Of a stretch of DNA of 64,000 bases, positions 21,431 through 32,880 are shown piece after piece (the stretch's first letter is position 1; every line of letters begins with the position of its first letter). The stretch is taken from assembly GCF_026151205.1 (NCBI RefSeq), contig NC_087081.1:4364246-4428245 (forward strand), read 5' to 3'. Source of the stretch: Bolinopsis microptera (taxonomy: Eukaryota > Ctenophora > Tentaculata > Lobata > Bolinopsidae). The notes under the pieces were generated by a model that had not been told where the DNA came from, did not search any database, and saw nothing but the letters and a program-made list of their open reading frames with translations. The position numbers and the translations under genes are program-made.

Positions 21431-23095
21431 TTTATAGTAAGATTATTTTATGAGTAGTGCTATAATATGAATTATTTGTGCGCAGAAAGTATGCTTATTT
21501 TCCTGACACAGACCACGAGTTCATTCAAATTGCCCTTATTTAGACTTAGTGACACTTTGATACTGTGTCAGTTAGAAAAGTGCTTATAGAAATTTAGTTC
21601 TGTGTCATATATTACCGGCTGTGATAAATAGTTCAGTTTTATAGTGCTCTGCCCATTTTTAAATATTCGCTAGAGCTGTTGGGTGAGCATCAGATCTTTT
21701 ATTATTGGTGCCTCTCAGGGAACAAAATGTGCACGATATTATAGATTAGTTAAACGAGCTAATCAACTTTCTTGTTTGAGATCTCAAACAGAAAAAATAT
21801 GAATAACATTAACGTTATTGTAATGTTTCAAATTATATTTTAAATATTTATTTACTTAAAAGAAATATTTACTTTTAAAACGAGAACGATTTAACCAACT
21901 TAGTGAACTTAGCGAGGGATCAACAGGGACGGAAGAGTTTACTTACTATGAGACAGATTGAACGGAGGAGTTTTACTTTTAGAAAGCGATAATTATAGGC
22001 CAGCACTTTGAGGAGCCTCTTTGTGTGCTCTTTCGTTTATAGATGTTATCATATATATTTTAAATGTTCATAATTTGAGCTAATTAAATAATTAGCCCTA
22101 AGTTCTCTCTACCAGGTGTTTTTCTATATCGTGTTCCCCAAGAGACCTGGTATATAGATATATATTTATACAGAGGTTACATACTTACACTATCTGAAAA
22201 TCCTTCTTGGCAGTCCTTAATATTTCTTGCTATAGCTCAACTTGATACTTTCCCTTATCCACTGAGAAGACCAGATCAATTATTCAATGCATAACTGCAT
22301 AAGAAACGATAGTGCTTATAACGACAATCAACTCTCGAAACCTTTTAGATATCGTTTCCGCCTTCCAGTCGCTATATAGCGCTATCAACTATCGGTAAAG
22401 AACCAAAATACAGTATCGTTTAGTTTTATGGACATCAAATATTGATGAGATTATTATACAGGTCTGTCATTCCGCCGGTGCTCAGCCTGTCATTCCACCT
22501 CAATCGGTTTAGTTACGAACACTACTAAGCTTGGGGTATAACTGTCGGCATTAATGCGTCTCAAAGTATTTTTTACAGACATCAGACATTGATGATATTG
22601 CGTTTTTAACCTTTTGACGTCAAGCCGATGCTATAAACTTATAAATCTCCTATTATTATTAATAATAAATATTCATATCTCCTTGGTGAACTACCATACA
22701 AGGAGTAAAGCAATAATTGTTTTTGTGTTGATGAAGGATTGTCGATGAAAATTTAGTTGCGGAGTGGTATTATCATTTGAAAGTTTTCGCGTAAGTTTTT
22801 GGTGAGGGATTCAAAATCGTTAAACTGCGTTCATCAAAATTCAAATTTAATTTAAGGTTTTGCATACATTGAGATTATAAGCAATATTTTTTGGATGCGG
22901 GGGAGGGGGTGACTTCAACTCACGATTAAAGTCTTTACAGATATTTTGTTTCGGCTGACAACCGACACAATACTGTGAAAAAGTTTTTGTATACTTCTAT
23001 TGTCCATTGCATGTTTTGAACAATAAACAAATTTTGATGAGTATTACTGCATTCTAAATCATTTTTCTTTGATAAATTTGCATTTTTGTTTTTGT
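21431..23095. other. Non-coding AT-rich region
   Basis: I see no gene here. The only notable structure is a short phrase shared by 22430-22450 and 22579-22596 (GACATCA, ATTGATGA). Confidence 0.55.
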
Positions 23096-23096
23096 A

Positions 23097-23815
23097 GCTT
23101 CATGGGGGAGGGGGGGTTTAGTCAAACGTTTGTAGCTTTATTGGGGGGTTTAGTAGCTTCATGGGGGGGGGGGGGTTATAGCTTCATGGGGGGGGGGGGG
23201 GGGGGGGGGGGGGGTTTAGTCAAATGTTTGTAGCTTCATTGGGGGGTTTAGTAGCTTCATGGGGGGAGAGGTTTGTAGCTTCATGGGGGGGGGGGGGGGG
23301 TTTAGTAGCTTCATGGGGGGGGGGGGGGGTTTGTAGCTTCATGGGGGGGGGGGGTTTAGTCAAATGTTTGTAGCTTCATGGGGGGGGGGGTTTTATTCGG
23401 ACGTTTGTAGCTTCATTGGGGGGGTTTAGTAGCTTCATGGGGGGGGGGAGGGGTTTGTAGCTTCATGGGGGGGGGGTTTAGTCAAATGTTTGTAGCTTCA
23501 TTGGGGGGTTTAGTAGCTTCATCGGGGAGGGGGGGTTAGTAGCTTCATGGGGGGAGTTGTAGCTTCATGGGGGGGGGGGGGTTTGTAGCTTCATGGGGGG
23601 GGGGGGTTTAGTCAAATGTTTGTAGCTTCATGGGGGGGGGGGGTTTATTCAGACGTTTGTAGCTTCATTGGGGGGGTTTAGTAGCTTCATGGGGGGGAGG
23701 GGTTTGTAGCTTCATGGGGGGGGGGGGTTAGTCAGACGTTTGTAGCTTCATTGGGTGGGTTTAGTAGCTTCATGGGGGGGGGGGGGGGGGGGGGGGGTTT
23801 GTAGCTTCATGGGTA
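23097..23815. repeat. G-tract minisatellite, left block
   Basis: Units of TTTGTAGCTTCAT or TTTAGTAGCTTCAT, each followed by a run of G, alternate with TTTAGTCAAATG. G runs range from about 5 to 27 (longest near 23187-23213). Unit length varies mainly through the G run. Confidence 0.95.
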
Positions 23816-24812
23816 CCTTGGGTACCTTGGGTTCGTTTCGGGCTAGCACGCCCAGGCCAAGACATCTTGCGTCTCCACCACCGGTGTCTCCGTTATCATG
23901 TCTTGCTCACAGCCCATTCCAAGATTTAATTGCCATTAGCCCCTGTATATCCAGGGGTAGGAGGGGTGTCGGGGACGGTATGAAGAAAGCAATCAAGTGC
24001 TGCCTTGAATTTTGGCAAGGTTGGGATAGACTTGATGTCGTGAGGCACAGCGTTATACAAAGCAGAGGACACTGAAGGGAAAGAATGGAACTTCATGGTG
24101 TTGGTGCTTTTGTATTTTGATCCGCTTTTGTATTTTGACATGTAACTCTTCTTCTTTGAGAGTGTTGGAAAGTAATGTTTACACTGTTGGGAATCTCACC
24201 GTAGTAAATTTTCCAGACAATGATGATCATGTACCTCTCACGGCGGCGCTGTAGGGAGTAGAGATCAAGCTGCTTCAGGCGCTCCCAGTAGCTAAGATGC
24301 TTGTATCCTGCTATTTTTGCAGTGAATGAGCGTTGGATCGACTCAATCATGATTATGTCACACTGCAGGTGAGGCGACCAGAGAGCACAACAATACTCGG
24401 TAATGGAGCGGACGTATGTCTTGAAGAGCATCATCATCGTGTCTTTGTCTCTGGTAGAGAAAGTTCTCAGTACCCAACCAGCTTTGCTCGCTGCCTCAGA
24501 GGACTTTCTTGTGATGTGTTGACGCCACTGTCAACATACACACCAAGATCTTTCACGACATCATCAGAAGATATCGATGCACCAAATGGTGGAATGTAGG
24601 GTTTCTTTAGCTCAGGGTTCTTACCATGCTGGAGAAGTTGGAACTTATTTTAGTTTAGCTCCATGTTGTTTGCTACTGCCCATCGCACTACTGCAAAGAG
24701 ATCTTCCTGGAGACATTTGCAGTCGGACGGGGAGCTGATGTTTTTGTGGAGCTTGGAGTCATCAGCGAACACAAAATAAATAGCGGTGGGCCTAACACAG
24801 TGCCTTGTGGGG
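23816..24812 (-). pseudogene. CR1/jockey-like LINE relic inside the G-tract minisatellite
   Basis: On the minus strand from 24812 the relic reads PQGTVLGPPLF (RT motif). After an apparent deletion come FADDSKLHKNIS (catalytic FADD) and CLQEDLFAVVRWA, then an in-frame stop and KDLGVYVDS. The C-terminal LINE region follows: TFSTRDKDTMMMLFKTYVRS, ITEYCCALWSPHLQ and IESIQRSFTAKIAG. The terminal region FHSFPSVSSALYNAVPHDIK and LDCFLHTVPDTPPTPGY completes it. The 3' end near 23816 has two to three copies of CCCAAGGTA, like the short terminal tandem of CR1-type elements. Both ends abut the G-tract repeat directly. Frameshifts, stops and an internal deletion show it is dead. Confidence 0.85.
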
Positions 24813-25895
24813 TTTAGTAGCTTCATGGGGGGGGGGGGGGTTTAGTCAGATGTTTGTAGCTTCATTGGGGGGAGGGGTTTGTAGCTTTATGGGGGGGGGG
24901 GGATTTGTAGCTTCATGGGGGGGGGGTTTAGTAGCTTCATGGGGGGGGGGGTTTAGTCAGATGTTTGTAGCTTCATGGGGGGGGGGGGTTTAGTAGCTTC
25001 ATGGGGGGAGGGGAGTTTAGTCAGATGTTTGTAGCTTCATGGGGGGGGGGGGGTTTAGTCAGATGTTTGTAGCTTCATGGGGGGTTTGGGGTGGTTTAGT
25101 AGCTTCATGGGGGGGGGGGGTTTAGTCAGATGTTTGTAGCTTCATGGGGGGGGGGGTTTAGTAGCTTCATGGGGGGGGAGGGGGGTTTAGTCAGATGTTT
25201 GTAGCTTCATTGGGGGGAGGGGTTTGTAGCTTTATGGGGGGGGGGGGGGGGGGATTTGTAGCTTCATGGGGGGGGGGGGGGGTTTAGTAGCTTCATGGGG
25301 GGGGGTTTAGTCAGATGTTTGTAGCTTCATGGGGGGGGGGTTTAGTAGCTTCATGGGGGGGGGGGTTTAGTCAGATGTTTGTAGCTTCATGGGGGGGGGG
25401 GGTTTAGTCAGATGTTTGTAGCTTCATTGGGGGTTTGGGGTGGTTTAGTAGCTTCATGGGGGGGGGGGTTTAGTCAGATGTTTGTAGCTTCATGGGGGGG
25501 GGGGTTTAGTAGCTTCATGGGGGGGAGGGGGGTTTAGTCAGATGTTTGTAGCTTCATGGGGGGGTTTAGTCAGACGTTTGGGGGGGGTTTAGTCAGACGT
25601 TTGTAGCTTCATGGGGGGGGGTTTAGTCAGACGTTTGGGGGGGGGGGGGGGGGTTTAGTCAGACGTTTGTAGCTTCATGGGGGGGGGGGGAGGTTTAGTA
25701 GCTTCATGGGGGGAGGGGGGTTTAGTCAGATGTTTGTAGCTTCATGGGGGGAGGGGGGTTTAGTCAGATGTTTGTAGCTTCATGGAGGGGGGGGGGGGTT
25801 TAGTCAGACGTTTGGGGGGGGGGGTGGGTTTAATCAGAAGTTTGTAGCTTCATGGGGGGGAGGTTTAGTAGCTTCATGGGGGGGGGTTTAGTAGG
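24813..25895. repeat. G-tract minisatellite, right block
   Basis: The array resumes after the LINE relic: TTTAGTCAGATG, TTTGTAGCTTCAT and a G run, more than 30 times. Left-block units mostly read TTTAGTCAAATG while right-block units read TTTAGTCAGATG or CAGACG. Each side has therefore homogenised separately, or the array was already structured before the insertion. Confidence 0.95.
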
Positions 25896-26397
25896 GGGTA
25901 TTTTATAACGTTAGTCTGCGGTTGCTTAAATGCTAAGTGATGTAAAATCTTAGAATTGTTTTTTCTGCAGAAAAACAAAGTTTTTTTCTGAACACTATCC
26001 GATCCCAGCATGATTAATATGCTGATTTACACTTCTCTCTCTCTGTTCTGGTCAACGGTTTCTGGCCTCTTACTAAAAGATGGAGGCCTTCTCACCGTGC
26101 CCACAGAATGCAACTCCTGCTAGCTGCACGCCAGGACTCCCAAAGTATATACGAAATTATAAAATAATAAATATCAATGCAACAGACCCCTGGAGTCTTG
26201 AAGCTGTCACTACCTGTCTCAGAGCAAACCCACTTCCGTTGTAGTACTTCTGCGGGCAGACAAGGGACTTCCGAGCAAGGTCAAAGCCTGGGAGATATGT
26301 CTCTATGCGGAGATGGGCCTAGGTTGAGTTCCTAGTATGGGATTTAGCGAAAGTTCCTAGTGAAGAATCCTAGGAGGTTACCCAAAAGGGTTTTTCC

Positions 26398-27450
26398 CTA
26401 TCCAGTCTTGTCGACTGTTCCACAAATTTGAAGATATGATTGTAGTTTACTGTTTTTAAGGTAGAGTTTACCAATTATCCTCATTCTGAACGTCATGATC
26501 TGGATGCACTTGCAGAGGAGGTGCTGGGATGTTTCTGCTTCTCCTGAAAAGTGTTCACAATCTTGCGTCTCGAAGTTGACGTTGTTTGCCACGTTCTGAA
26601 AATAAACTAGTGGGCTGTGACCTATCCTGAAAGGGCCATGTAAGCCATCTGATGTGAGTTCCAGAAAAATTTTAGTTCCTGTATTTATATTTGTGGAGGA
26701 ACATCTCAAGTGGAATGTTCCTTTGTCACTGAGTGTGGCCTAATTGGGAGGAAGGGTTCAGGTCCTATGGGGATGTTGTTGGATTGATCGTCCCTTGCGA
26801 ATTCGTCCGCTAGTTCTTTACCGTATACTCCTTAATGTCCTGGAACGAAGTTCTACTCGATGAGAATACCTAGTGAGTTGAGTTGGTCTGAGATGTTCAA
26901 AACGAACCTGGAGTTAAAACTGGTGCTGTTAAGCGCTTTAAATGCAGCCTGGGAATCTGAGATCCTAAGTTATCATTAGTCCAGATACTTGCCATTGTAT
27001 AACGCAAATAGCGGGTACGATTTCCTCAATGAACCTGAAGAAGGAATATCTGTCCTGAAATGATACCATGTATCGTCGAGCTAAAAAATGAATCAAAAAT
27101 TAGAGTAAATCGTTAAACGTTGTATGTCCTATTTGCATCCCCTAAGCATTGCATTGATGTTTATTCCTGGTCCGGTTAGCTTTGCGTCTCAGAACTAAAG
27201 AGGTCCACTATGCTTTAGTGAGCTATGCTGTCCACCAGGGTACTGTAGATCTAAGGGTTCCCCGTGTAATGGGGCAGGCTGTGAAAAAGCATCTCTGCAG
27301 GATGTCCGAGATGAACTGTTTTCGAGTGTTGAGAACTTCCGCTGTAGAACTGAATAGAACCAGTTGCAGTAGGGGTGTCAGTCAAACACTGCTGGCTACT
27401 AGATGATTGTAGAGCGTCCAGTCACACTTCAATGAAGAGTGTGGCAAAGC
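26398..27450 (-). pseudogene. LINE relic with endonuclease-RT linker and RNase H domain
   Basis: Read from 27450 down, the minus strand shows DWTLYNHLVASSV, then RGTLRSTVPWWTA and a basic segment, which is the linker between endonuclease and RT. After about 100 bases without similarity comes an RNase H domain: ISDSQAAFKALNS and then VPGH-x-GVYGKELADEFAR. It is followed by IGPEPFLP and LHGPFRIGHSPLVYFQN. The final Cys-rich tail HFSGEAETSQHLLCKC reaches 26398. The RT proper is missing, and stops and frameshifts abound. RNase H after RT is found in I-, R1- and Nimb-like clades. Sequence to about 26040 may be its 3' UTR. Confidence 0.75.
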
Positions 27451-27459
27451 TAACCCGGT

Positions 27460-27700
27460 CCCCTGAAAAGTGGTTACTGGAGGAAGAAGTGCCAGGAATT
27501 CTCACTATCAGTGTGTCCTCGTAGTCAGAGTTGACATCCCTAACACTGTCTTATCACGAGCCTGTGTCTAGCGTGTGTCAGCCCTAACGCATTAGCTGTC
27601 TTAACTGAAAAGACCTGAAAAGTGGTTACTGGAGGGAGAAGTGCCAAGACTACTCATTATCAGTGTGTCCTTGTAGTCAGGATGAGCGTATTGGAATCCC
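27460..27700. repeat. ~85-bp direct duplication (2 copies)
   Basis: CCTGAAAAGTGGTTACTGGA and ATCAGTGTGTCCT..GTAGTCAG occur at 27463-27525 and again at 27608-27682. A further pair, GAAAGAGAATTTCCTGGTG, lies at 27740-27758 and 27838-27857. The duplication adjoins the LINE relic and may be a decayed part of it. Confidence 0.75.
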
Positions 27701-28079
27701 TATCTCTGTGGTGGGTGACTTCGATGGGACCTGAAAGCTGAAAGAGAATTTCCTGGTGATTTAATAGCTCTTAGAGCTATGTATCTGTGTCTAACGTATC
27801 GTCGTTTGTGTGTGTACTATCTTGTAACCTGATATCTGAAAGAGAAATTTCCTGGTGCTTGGTAGCTGTTAGTGTTGACTTCCTGGTTCCTATGGGAACT
27901 TTGAGTTGGCAAGTCCCAACCTTTGTACTCAACAAGAGAGCACACCACCCGTTAGTGCCAACCAGGCCACACCACGTGGAGGTTCGGAGAGGATTTCGTG
28001 ACCCCTGATTTACACTTATTACATGATATTTCATTGATAGATTTATATAAAGGTTCGACTGTACACAAATTAATCGCAC

Positions 28080-29130
28080 AGCTTAATAGTTATATAAGTA
28101 TCGAGAATCATTACCACAGCTCTTTTCTTAACTTTCAACGCTGCTGACAGGCTTGTTGGGTATAATTCCCTTTCGTTTCGAAGGTCAATGAACACAATAT
28201 CAGGACGTTATACAGAAGGTATTAATTTGATGTAGTTTTAACTCTCCTCACGTCCGAAAATGGCGTGCGTTTCTCTTGTATCAAATAATAATGATAATAT
28301 AATGATAATATCGAAGTGAGTTTCGGCAGATTTGCTTTCGAGAGGTTTCCATTTTATTTTTTACTATGTTTGGTATCGATAAATAAATAAACTGACAGTA
28401 GTTGGGAATAATTGCGTATTGAACTAAGTTACATTAGATACCTGGATATTAAAAAGTGATTTATTCTGAACCGTGACATTGATTCTAAAGTCTTATTGGT
28501 CAATCACTGTCACGTGTTAGAGAAATATTGTTGTCCAGTATCCACATTTTTTTAACGTGGCGGAAAATAAATGATTTCGGAAATAACATCATTAGAGTCG
28601 GTAATGGTGGTTAATTAGGTTGTCTTACGTATTGCGTGCAAGAAAGCCGTTAATATGAAACGTTAATGTCACCTAAATTGTTATTAGAGCAGTCTAAATC
28701 TTGACTTTATAAGGTAAGAATTTCAGTTAGATTGGTTAAATGACGCAGATAGCGGGTAACCATGGTGATTGGTGGCGGGTAACCATGGTGATTGGTGGTG
28801 GTGCGCGGTGGAGCCACGAAACTAATCCATTTAGTTTATTGAGCGGTTTTCTATCTCACTAGCTAGTGGTGACAAGATCTCTCACTAGCTGAATCCTTCT
28901 GCTTTTCTGTAGCCTATGATATAGCGTCTAGCTCTATAAGAACTAATAATTATTATAGTGATGTATTGTGGATGATTTGCCATTACTTTGTCAAAGGAGG
29001 TTATTGCTGTGATGAGGGGACGTGAGCTCATAAAGGATTAATATTGTCGTAGCCATGGTGACTAGATTTTATTGTCGGGGAAATGATGTCATCTCATTCA
29101 GAACATTTCCTTCAGCTTCACTAGCCGTCG
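28080..29130. other. Non-coding region with GTAACCATGG words
   Basis: I see no gene. GGTAACCATGGTGATTGGTG is tandemly repeated at 28757-28776 and 28780-28799, and another CCATGG word lies at 29053. Confidence 0.5.
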
Positions 29131-29149
29131 TTGTCATGTTGCTATCAAC

Positions 29150-30108
29150 ATTACTAAGTACTATCAACATTACTAATTACTATCAACATTAGCTGAAGCC
29201 CCTTCTTTATTATTGAGTCTCTGAATAGATACTAAGTACTATCAACATTATATTAGCTATCTCTCTCTACTAATTATTGAATCTCTACTATCAACATTAG
29301 CTGAAGACCCTTCTTTATTATTGAGTCTCTACTAAGTACTACCAACATTAGCTGAAGCCCCTACTAAGTACTATCAACATTAGCTGAAGCCCCTTCTTTA
29401 TTATTGAGTTTTTACTAAGTATTATCAACATTAGCTGAAGCCCCTACTAAGTACTATCAACATTAGCTGAAGCCCCTTCTTTATTATTGAGTTATTAAGT
29501 TATTACTAAGTACAATCAACATTATCTGAAGCCCCACCTTTATTATTGAGTCTCTACTATCAACATTAGCTGAAGCCCCTTCTTTATTATTGAGTTATTT
29601 ATAAGTTATTGCTAAGTACTATCAACATTAGCTGAAGCCCCTTCTTTATTATTGAGTCTACTAAGTACTATCAACATTAGCTGAAGCCCCTTCTTTATTA
29701 TTGCTTTATTGAGTTATTACTAAGTACTATAAACATTAGCTGAAGCCCCTTCTTTATTATTGAGTCTCTACTATCAACATTAGCTGAAGCCCCTTCTTTA
29801 TTATTGAGTCTCTACTATCAACATTAGCTGAAGCCCCTTCTTTATTATTGAGTCTCTACTATCAACATTAGCTGAAGCCCCTTCTTTATTATTGAGTCTC
29901 TACTATCAACATTAGCTGAAGCCCCTTCTTTATTATTGAGTCTCTACTATCAACATTAGCTGAAGCCCCTTCTTTATTATTGAGTCTCTACTATCAACAT
30001 TAGCTGAAGCCCCTTCTTTATTATTGAGTCTCTACTATCAACATTAGCTGAAGCCCCTTCTTTATTATTGAGTCTCTACTATCAACATTAGCTGAAGCCC
30101 CTTCTTTT
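29150..30108. repeat. 44-bp minisatellite (CAACATTAGCTGAAGCCCCT ... TCTCTACTAT)
   Basis: From about 29755 to 30108 eight near-perfect 44-bp units follow each other. The unit is TCTCTACTATCAACATTAGC, then TGAAGCCCCTTCTTTATTAT, then TGAG. From 29150 to 29755 the same words recur with irregular insertions such as TAAGTACT. The repeats are contiguous without unique spacers, so this is not a CRISPR-like array. Confidence 0.95.
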
Positions 30109-30109
30109 T

Positions 30110-31610
30110 TGTGTGAGCTTTCAGAACCAGAACTCTTCTGTCATGGTTTATTTTTCGACACGTACTTGCAAAAAGCATGCAAAAATGTATAAGAAAATGT
30201 GTAATTTGGTAGCTAGCCAACAGCCGTGACATACTGATTAGGTTTCTGGAAGCACGAATGAAGGAAACTAGGGGTTGATTTGTTGGGGAACTCAAAAACC
30301 CGTCACTCAGTTTCGAGCGAATCCTTCTGATTAAATTGGAGCTGAACTATTTTTAATCCAGCAGTTTTGAGGAAGATGCTTTTTAGATAACGATGTCTGG
30401 CATCTTCAGATAAGCTATTAAGTTGTTATTCAGTTACCATGGTTACTAGTATTGTAACTATGGTAACTAGTCAGCCGTATATAGAGTGCTTGTGTCAGAT
30501 GCTAACTCTCATCACAAACTCATGCCAGACAATCAAATCCGATTTTACAGTCAACCCTTGAGGCTTCCAAGACAAGGTGAACTTTAATTCATGATTAAAT
30601 TATGATGTTGCTCGAAAACCTTGGTCTAGGATTTGTTGCTACCGTGTGTCACCCATAATTTGGATCTGACAAAAAGGTATTAAAGTATTTAATCAGAGAA
30701 GTTAGGAAGAAATAGTGAACATTTTCCATTATTTTGAGAACGTATAGATGTGAATATCTTCATATTTTTTGAAATTCTGATCAAAATTATGATAATGATA
30801 TTGTTGATATATAAACATTCTTAAACAGTTTCGTATCACACTAACAAATGAAAACCCAATCAATTGACGAAATAATCAAACTTGCTTGAAAACTTTTTCA
30901 TTTTAGCTTCTCACAATTTGTTTAAGATCATATGCCACGTTAAGTTATTAAACTGATTATGAAAACAATTAATTTAATTTTAAAAGGTGTGACCTCCAAT
31001 AATATTCCTTTATATATCTATCCAATAATCAAATTTTTGGCAACAGAATTCTCGAATGAATAGTTACTACAGTATGCCTTTTTTCAAAGTTACAGGCCCC
31101 AACGTTAAAAATGGCTATGTAATAAGCTGAAACATGTTCACTCTGACCTATGGCCCCTCAGTAATTATAACTTTATAAGTTTATAAACCATGTAACCTTA
31201 TTTGCAGTTTTTCAGATCATTTGTAACTGTAAGATTGATACAACGTTATCAACAAAATTATTTAATGAGAATTCTCAACTCCCTGCGAGATGTCTGCGCA
31301 ATGATTATTAGTATGTCGCAGAAATTTTATAATTTATATAGTTATTCAATCAACTCATAAACTGATGCTGCGCCCAACCCATCCCACAGCTGCTGTAAAT
31401 TAAGGTCCCGATCTTCGCTGTAGTATCTTTAGTATAAGTTACCAATGAAAATGTAACTGTATATATTGTTAAATTAATTACATAATTTTCGCTCTATGAT
31501 CAGTCCTTTGCTAGATAATTTATGTATATTATATTAATTATTAGCTGTGCAAAATTGTATCACATTTTGCCCTATTAAAGTATTAAACAACGAGACATTC
31601 GGATTTGGGG
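30110..31610. other. Non-coding AT-rich region
   Basis: No gene is visible. A paired word GTTACCATGGTTACTAG and GTAACTATGGTAACTAG lies at 30436-30471. Confidence 0.5.
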
Positions 31611-31622
31611 TTCCGGTTAGGT

Positions 31623-32030
31623 GATTATATTTCTTTAAATTGATATGATATAAATTAGCTATGATTCATTGCTCTTAACAAGGAAGAATGATGCAACGTA
31701 TATAAACGTTACGCGCCGTAACGTTGTCTGTTTAACGTTATGTCAATGTTATGCATGTTATATATAACATTTACATAACGTGAAACAGACAACGTTACGG
31801 CGCGTTTGCTCCGTTTTTTCTATGGCAACGTTACGCCACTTGAAGTTGCCATGGTTACCAATGATGGTGTTGCTCATATTCGCAGTACCCAGGACTTCGT
31901 GGGAGACGAAGATTCGTTTCCTGCTTTTGCGAGACCAAAGTGATCATTATATTTCTTCATAAAATTGATATGATATAAATTAGTTATGAGTTATTGCTCT
32001 TAACAGAGCTCAAGGGGGAATGATGCAACG
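31623..32030. repeat. ~85-bp direct repeats flanking a palindrome
   Basis: ATTGATATGATATAAATTAG, then GCTCTTAACA and GAATGATGCAACGT occur at 31639-31699 and again at 31962-32027. The block between them contains the palindrome at 31711-31805. Confidence 0.85.
31711..31805. repeat. 95-bp palindrome with 33-bp arms
   Basis: The arm ACGCGCCGTAACGTTGTCTG(TTTAACGTTATGT) at 31711-31743 is the reverse complement of 31773-31805 with one mismatch. The loop itself holds GTTATATATAAC. The structure can form a cruciform, or it may be a small inverted-repeat element. Confidence 0.9.
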
Positions 32031-32712
32031 TGTATAACGTACAAGTGTATAACACGCGTATAACACGTGTATAAATTTGTGTTGCGTAATATTAGGTTGT
32101 GTAAAAGTGTAGTATAAGGATGTTATACTGCTACTTCATGATATTTTGTATCATTTCTCATTTTCTGCGGTACACCCTGTATTAATATTTATAACTTCAA
32201 ACTTTACTATAAGGTTGTTATACATTGATATTTATAACTTCAAAATTTACTATAAGGTTGTTATATATTAACTTACAATTTTATTTTATGAGTGGTAATA
32301 TGGAATTGTCTGGCAAAAATTGTGTAGTTGGAGGAACCTGTGGGCCGAGAACACTGGATTAAATTTGTTGAAGGGGGTTGTTTTCAAATGACAGCTGCAT
32401 TATGTCATAATCGCTTGAGGTCCATGCTGAATCATTATAAGCATGTTGCAGCTTTAGAAGTGCCTTTTTTAGGCGACTTTTAGCAAGGCACAGACCGCCC
32501 CCAATCAGTTCACCACAGACCGCCCCCAGTTGACCAATCCATGTTTATTTTTATTAACAATTTAGTACTATTTACCACCATTAACAACTACTTGTACTAC
32601 TGCAGACGTTTTACTTTATAGTTTCTAGATCTATAACTATAACTGCAGTATTATCATTTAGATAAATATCAAGATATTAAGATATTAACTTCAGTTCACT
32701 GCCAATCCATGT

Positions 32713-32880
32713 TTATTTGCTCCCTTGTTTCTATGGTAACTACTAGACTCACTAAACCCACGCGTTTGCTCCCTTGTTTCTATGGTAACTACTAGACTCA
32801 CTAAACCCACGCGTTTGCTCCCTTGTTTCTATGGTAACTAATAGACTCACTAAACCCACGCGTTTGCTCCCTTGTTTCTC
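32713..32880. repeat. 49-bp minisatellite (TTGCTCCCTTGTTTCTATGG ...), 3.5 copies
   Basis: Units starting TTTGCTCCCTTGTTTCTATG and ending CACTAAACCCACGCG start near 32715, 32764 and 32813, with a partial fourth. Each full unit carries CTATGGTAAC. Confidence 0.95.

Noticed and set aside
29150-30108. CRISPR-like regular array
   Set aside because: The 44-bp units are contiguous without unique spacers, and the context is a metazoan genome.
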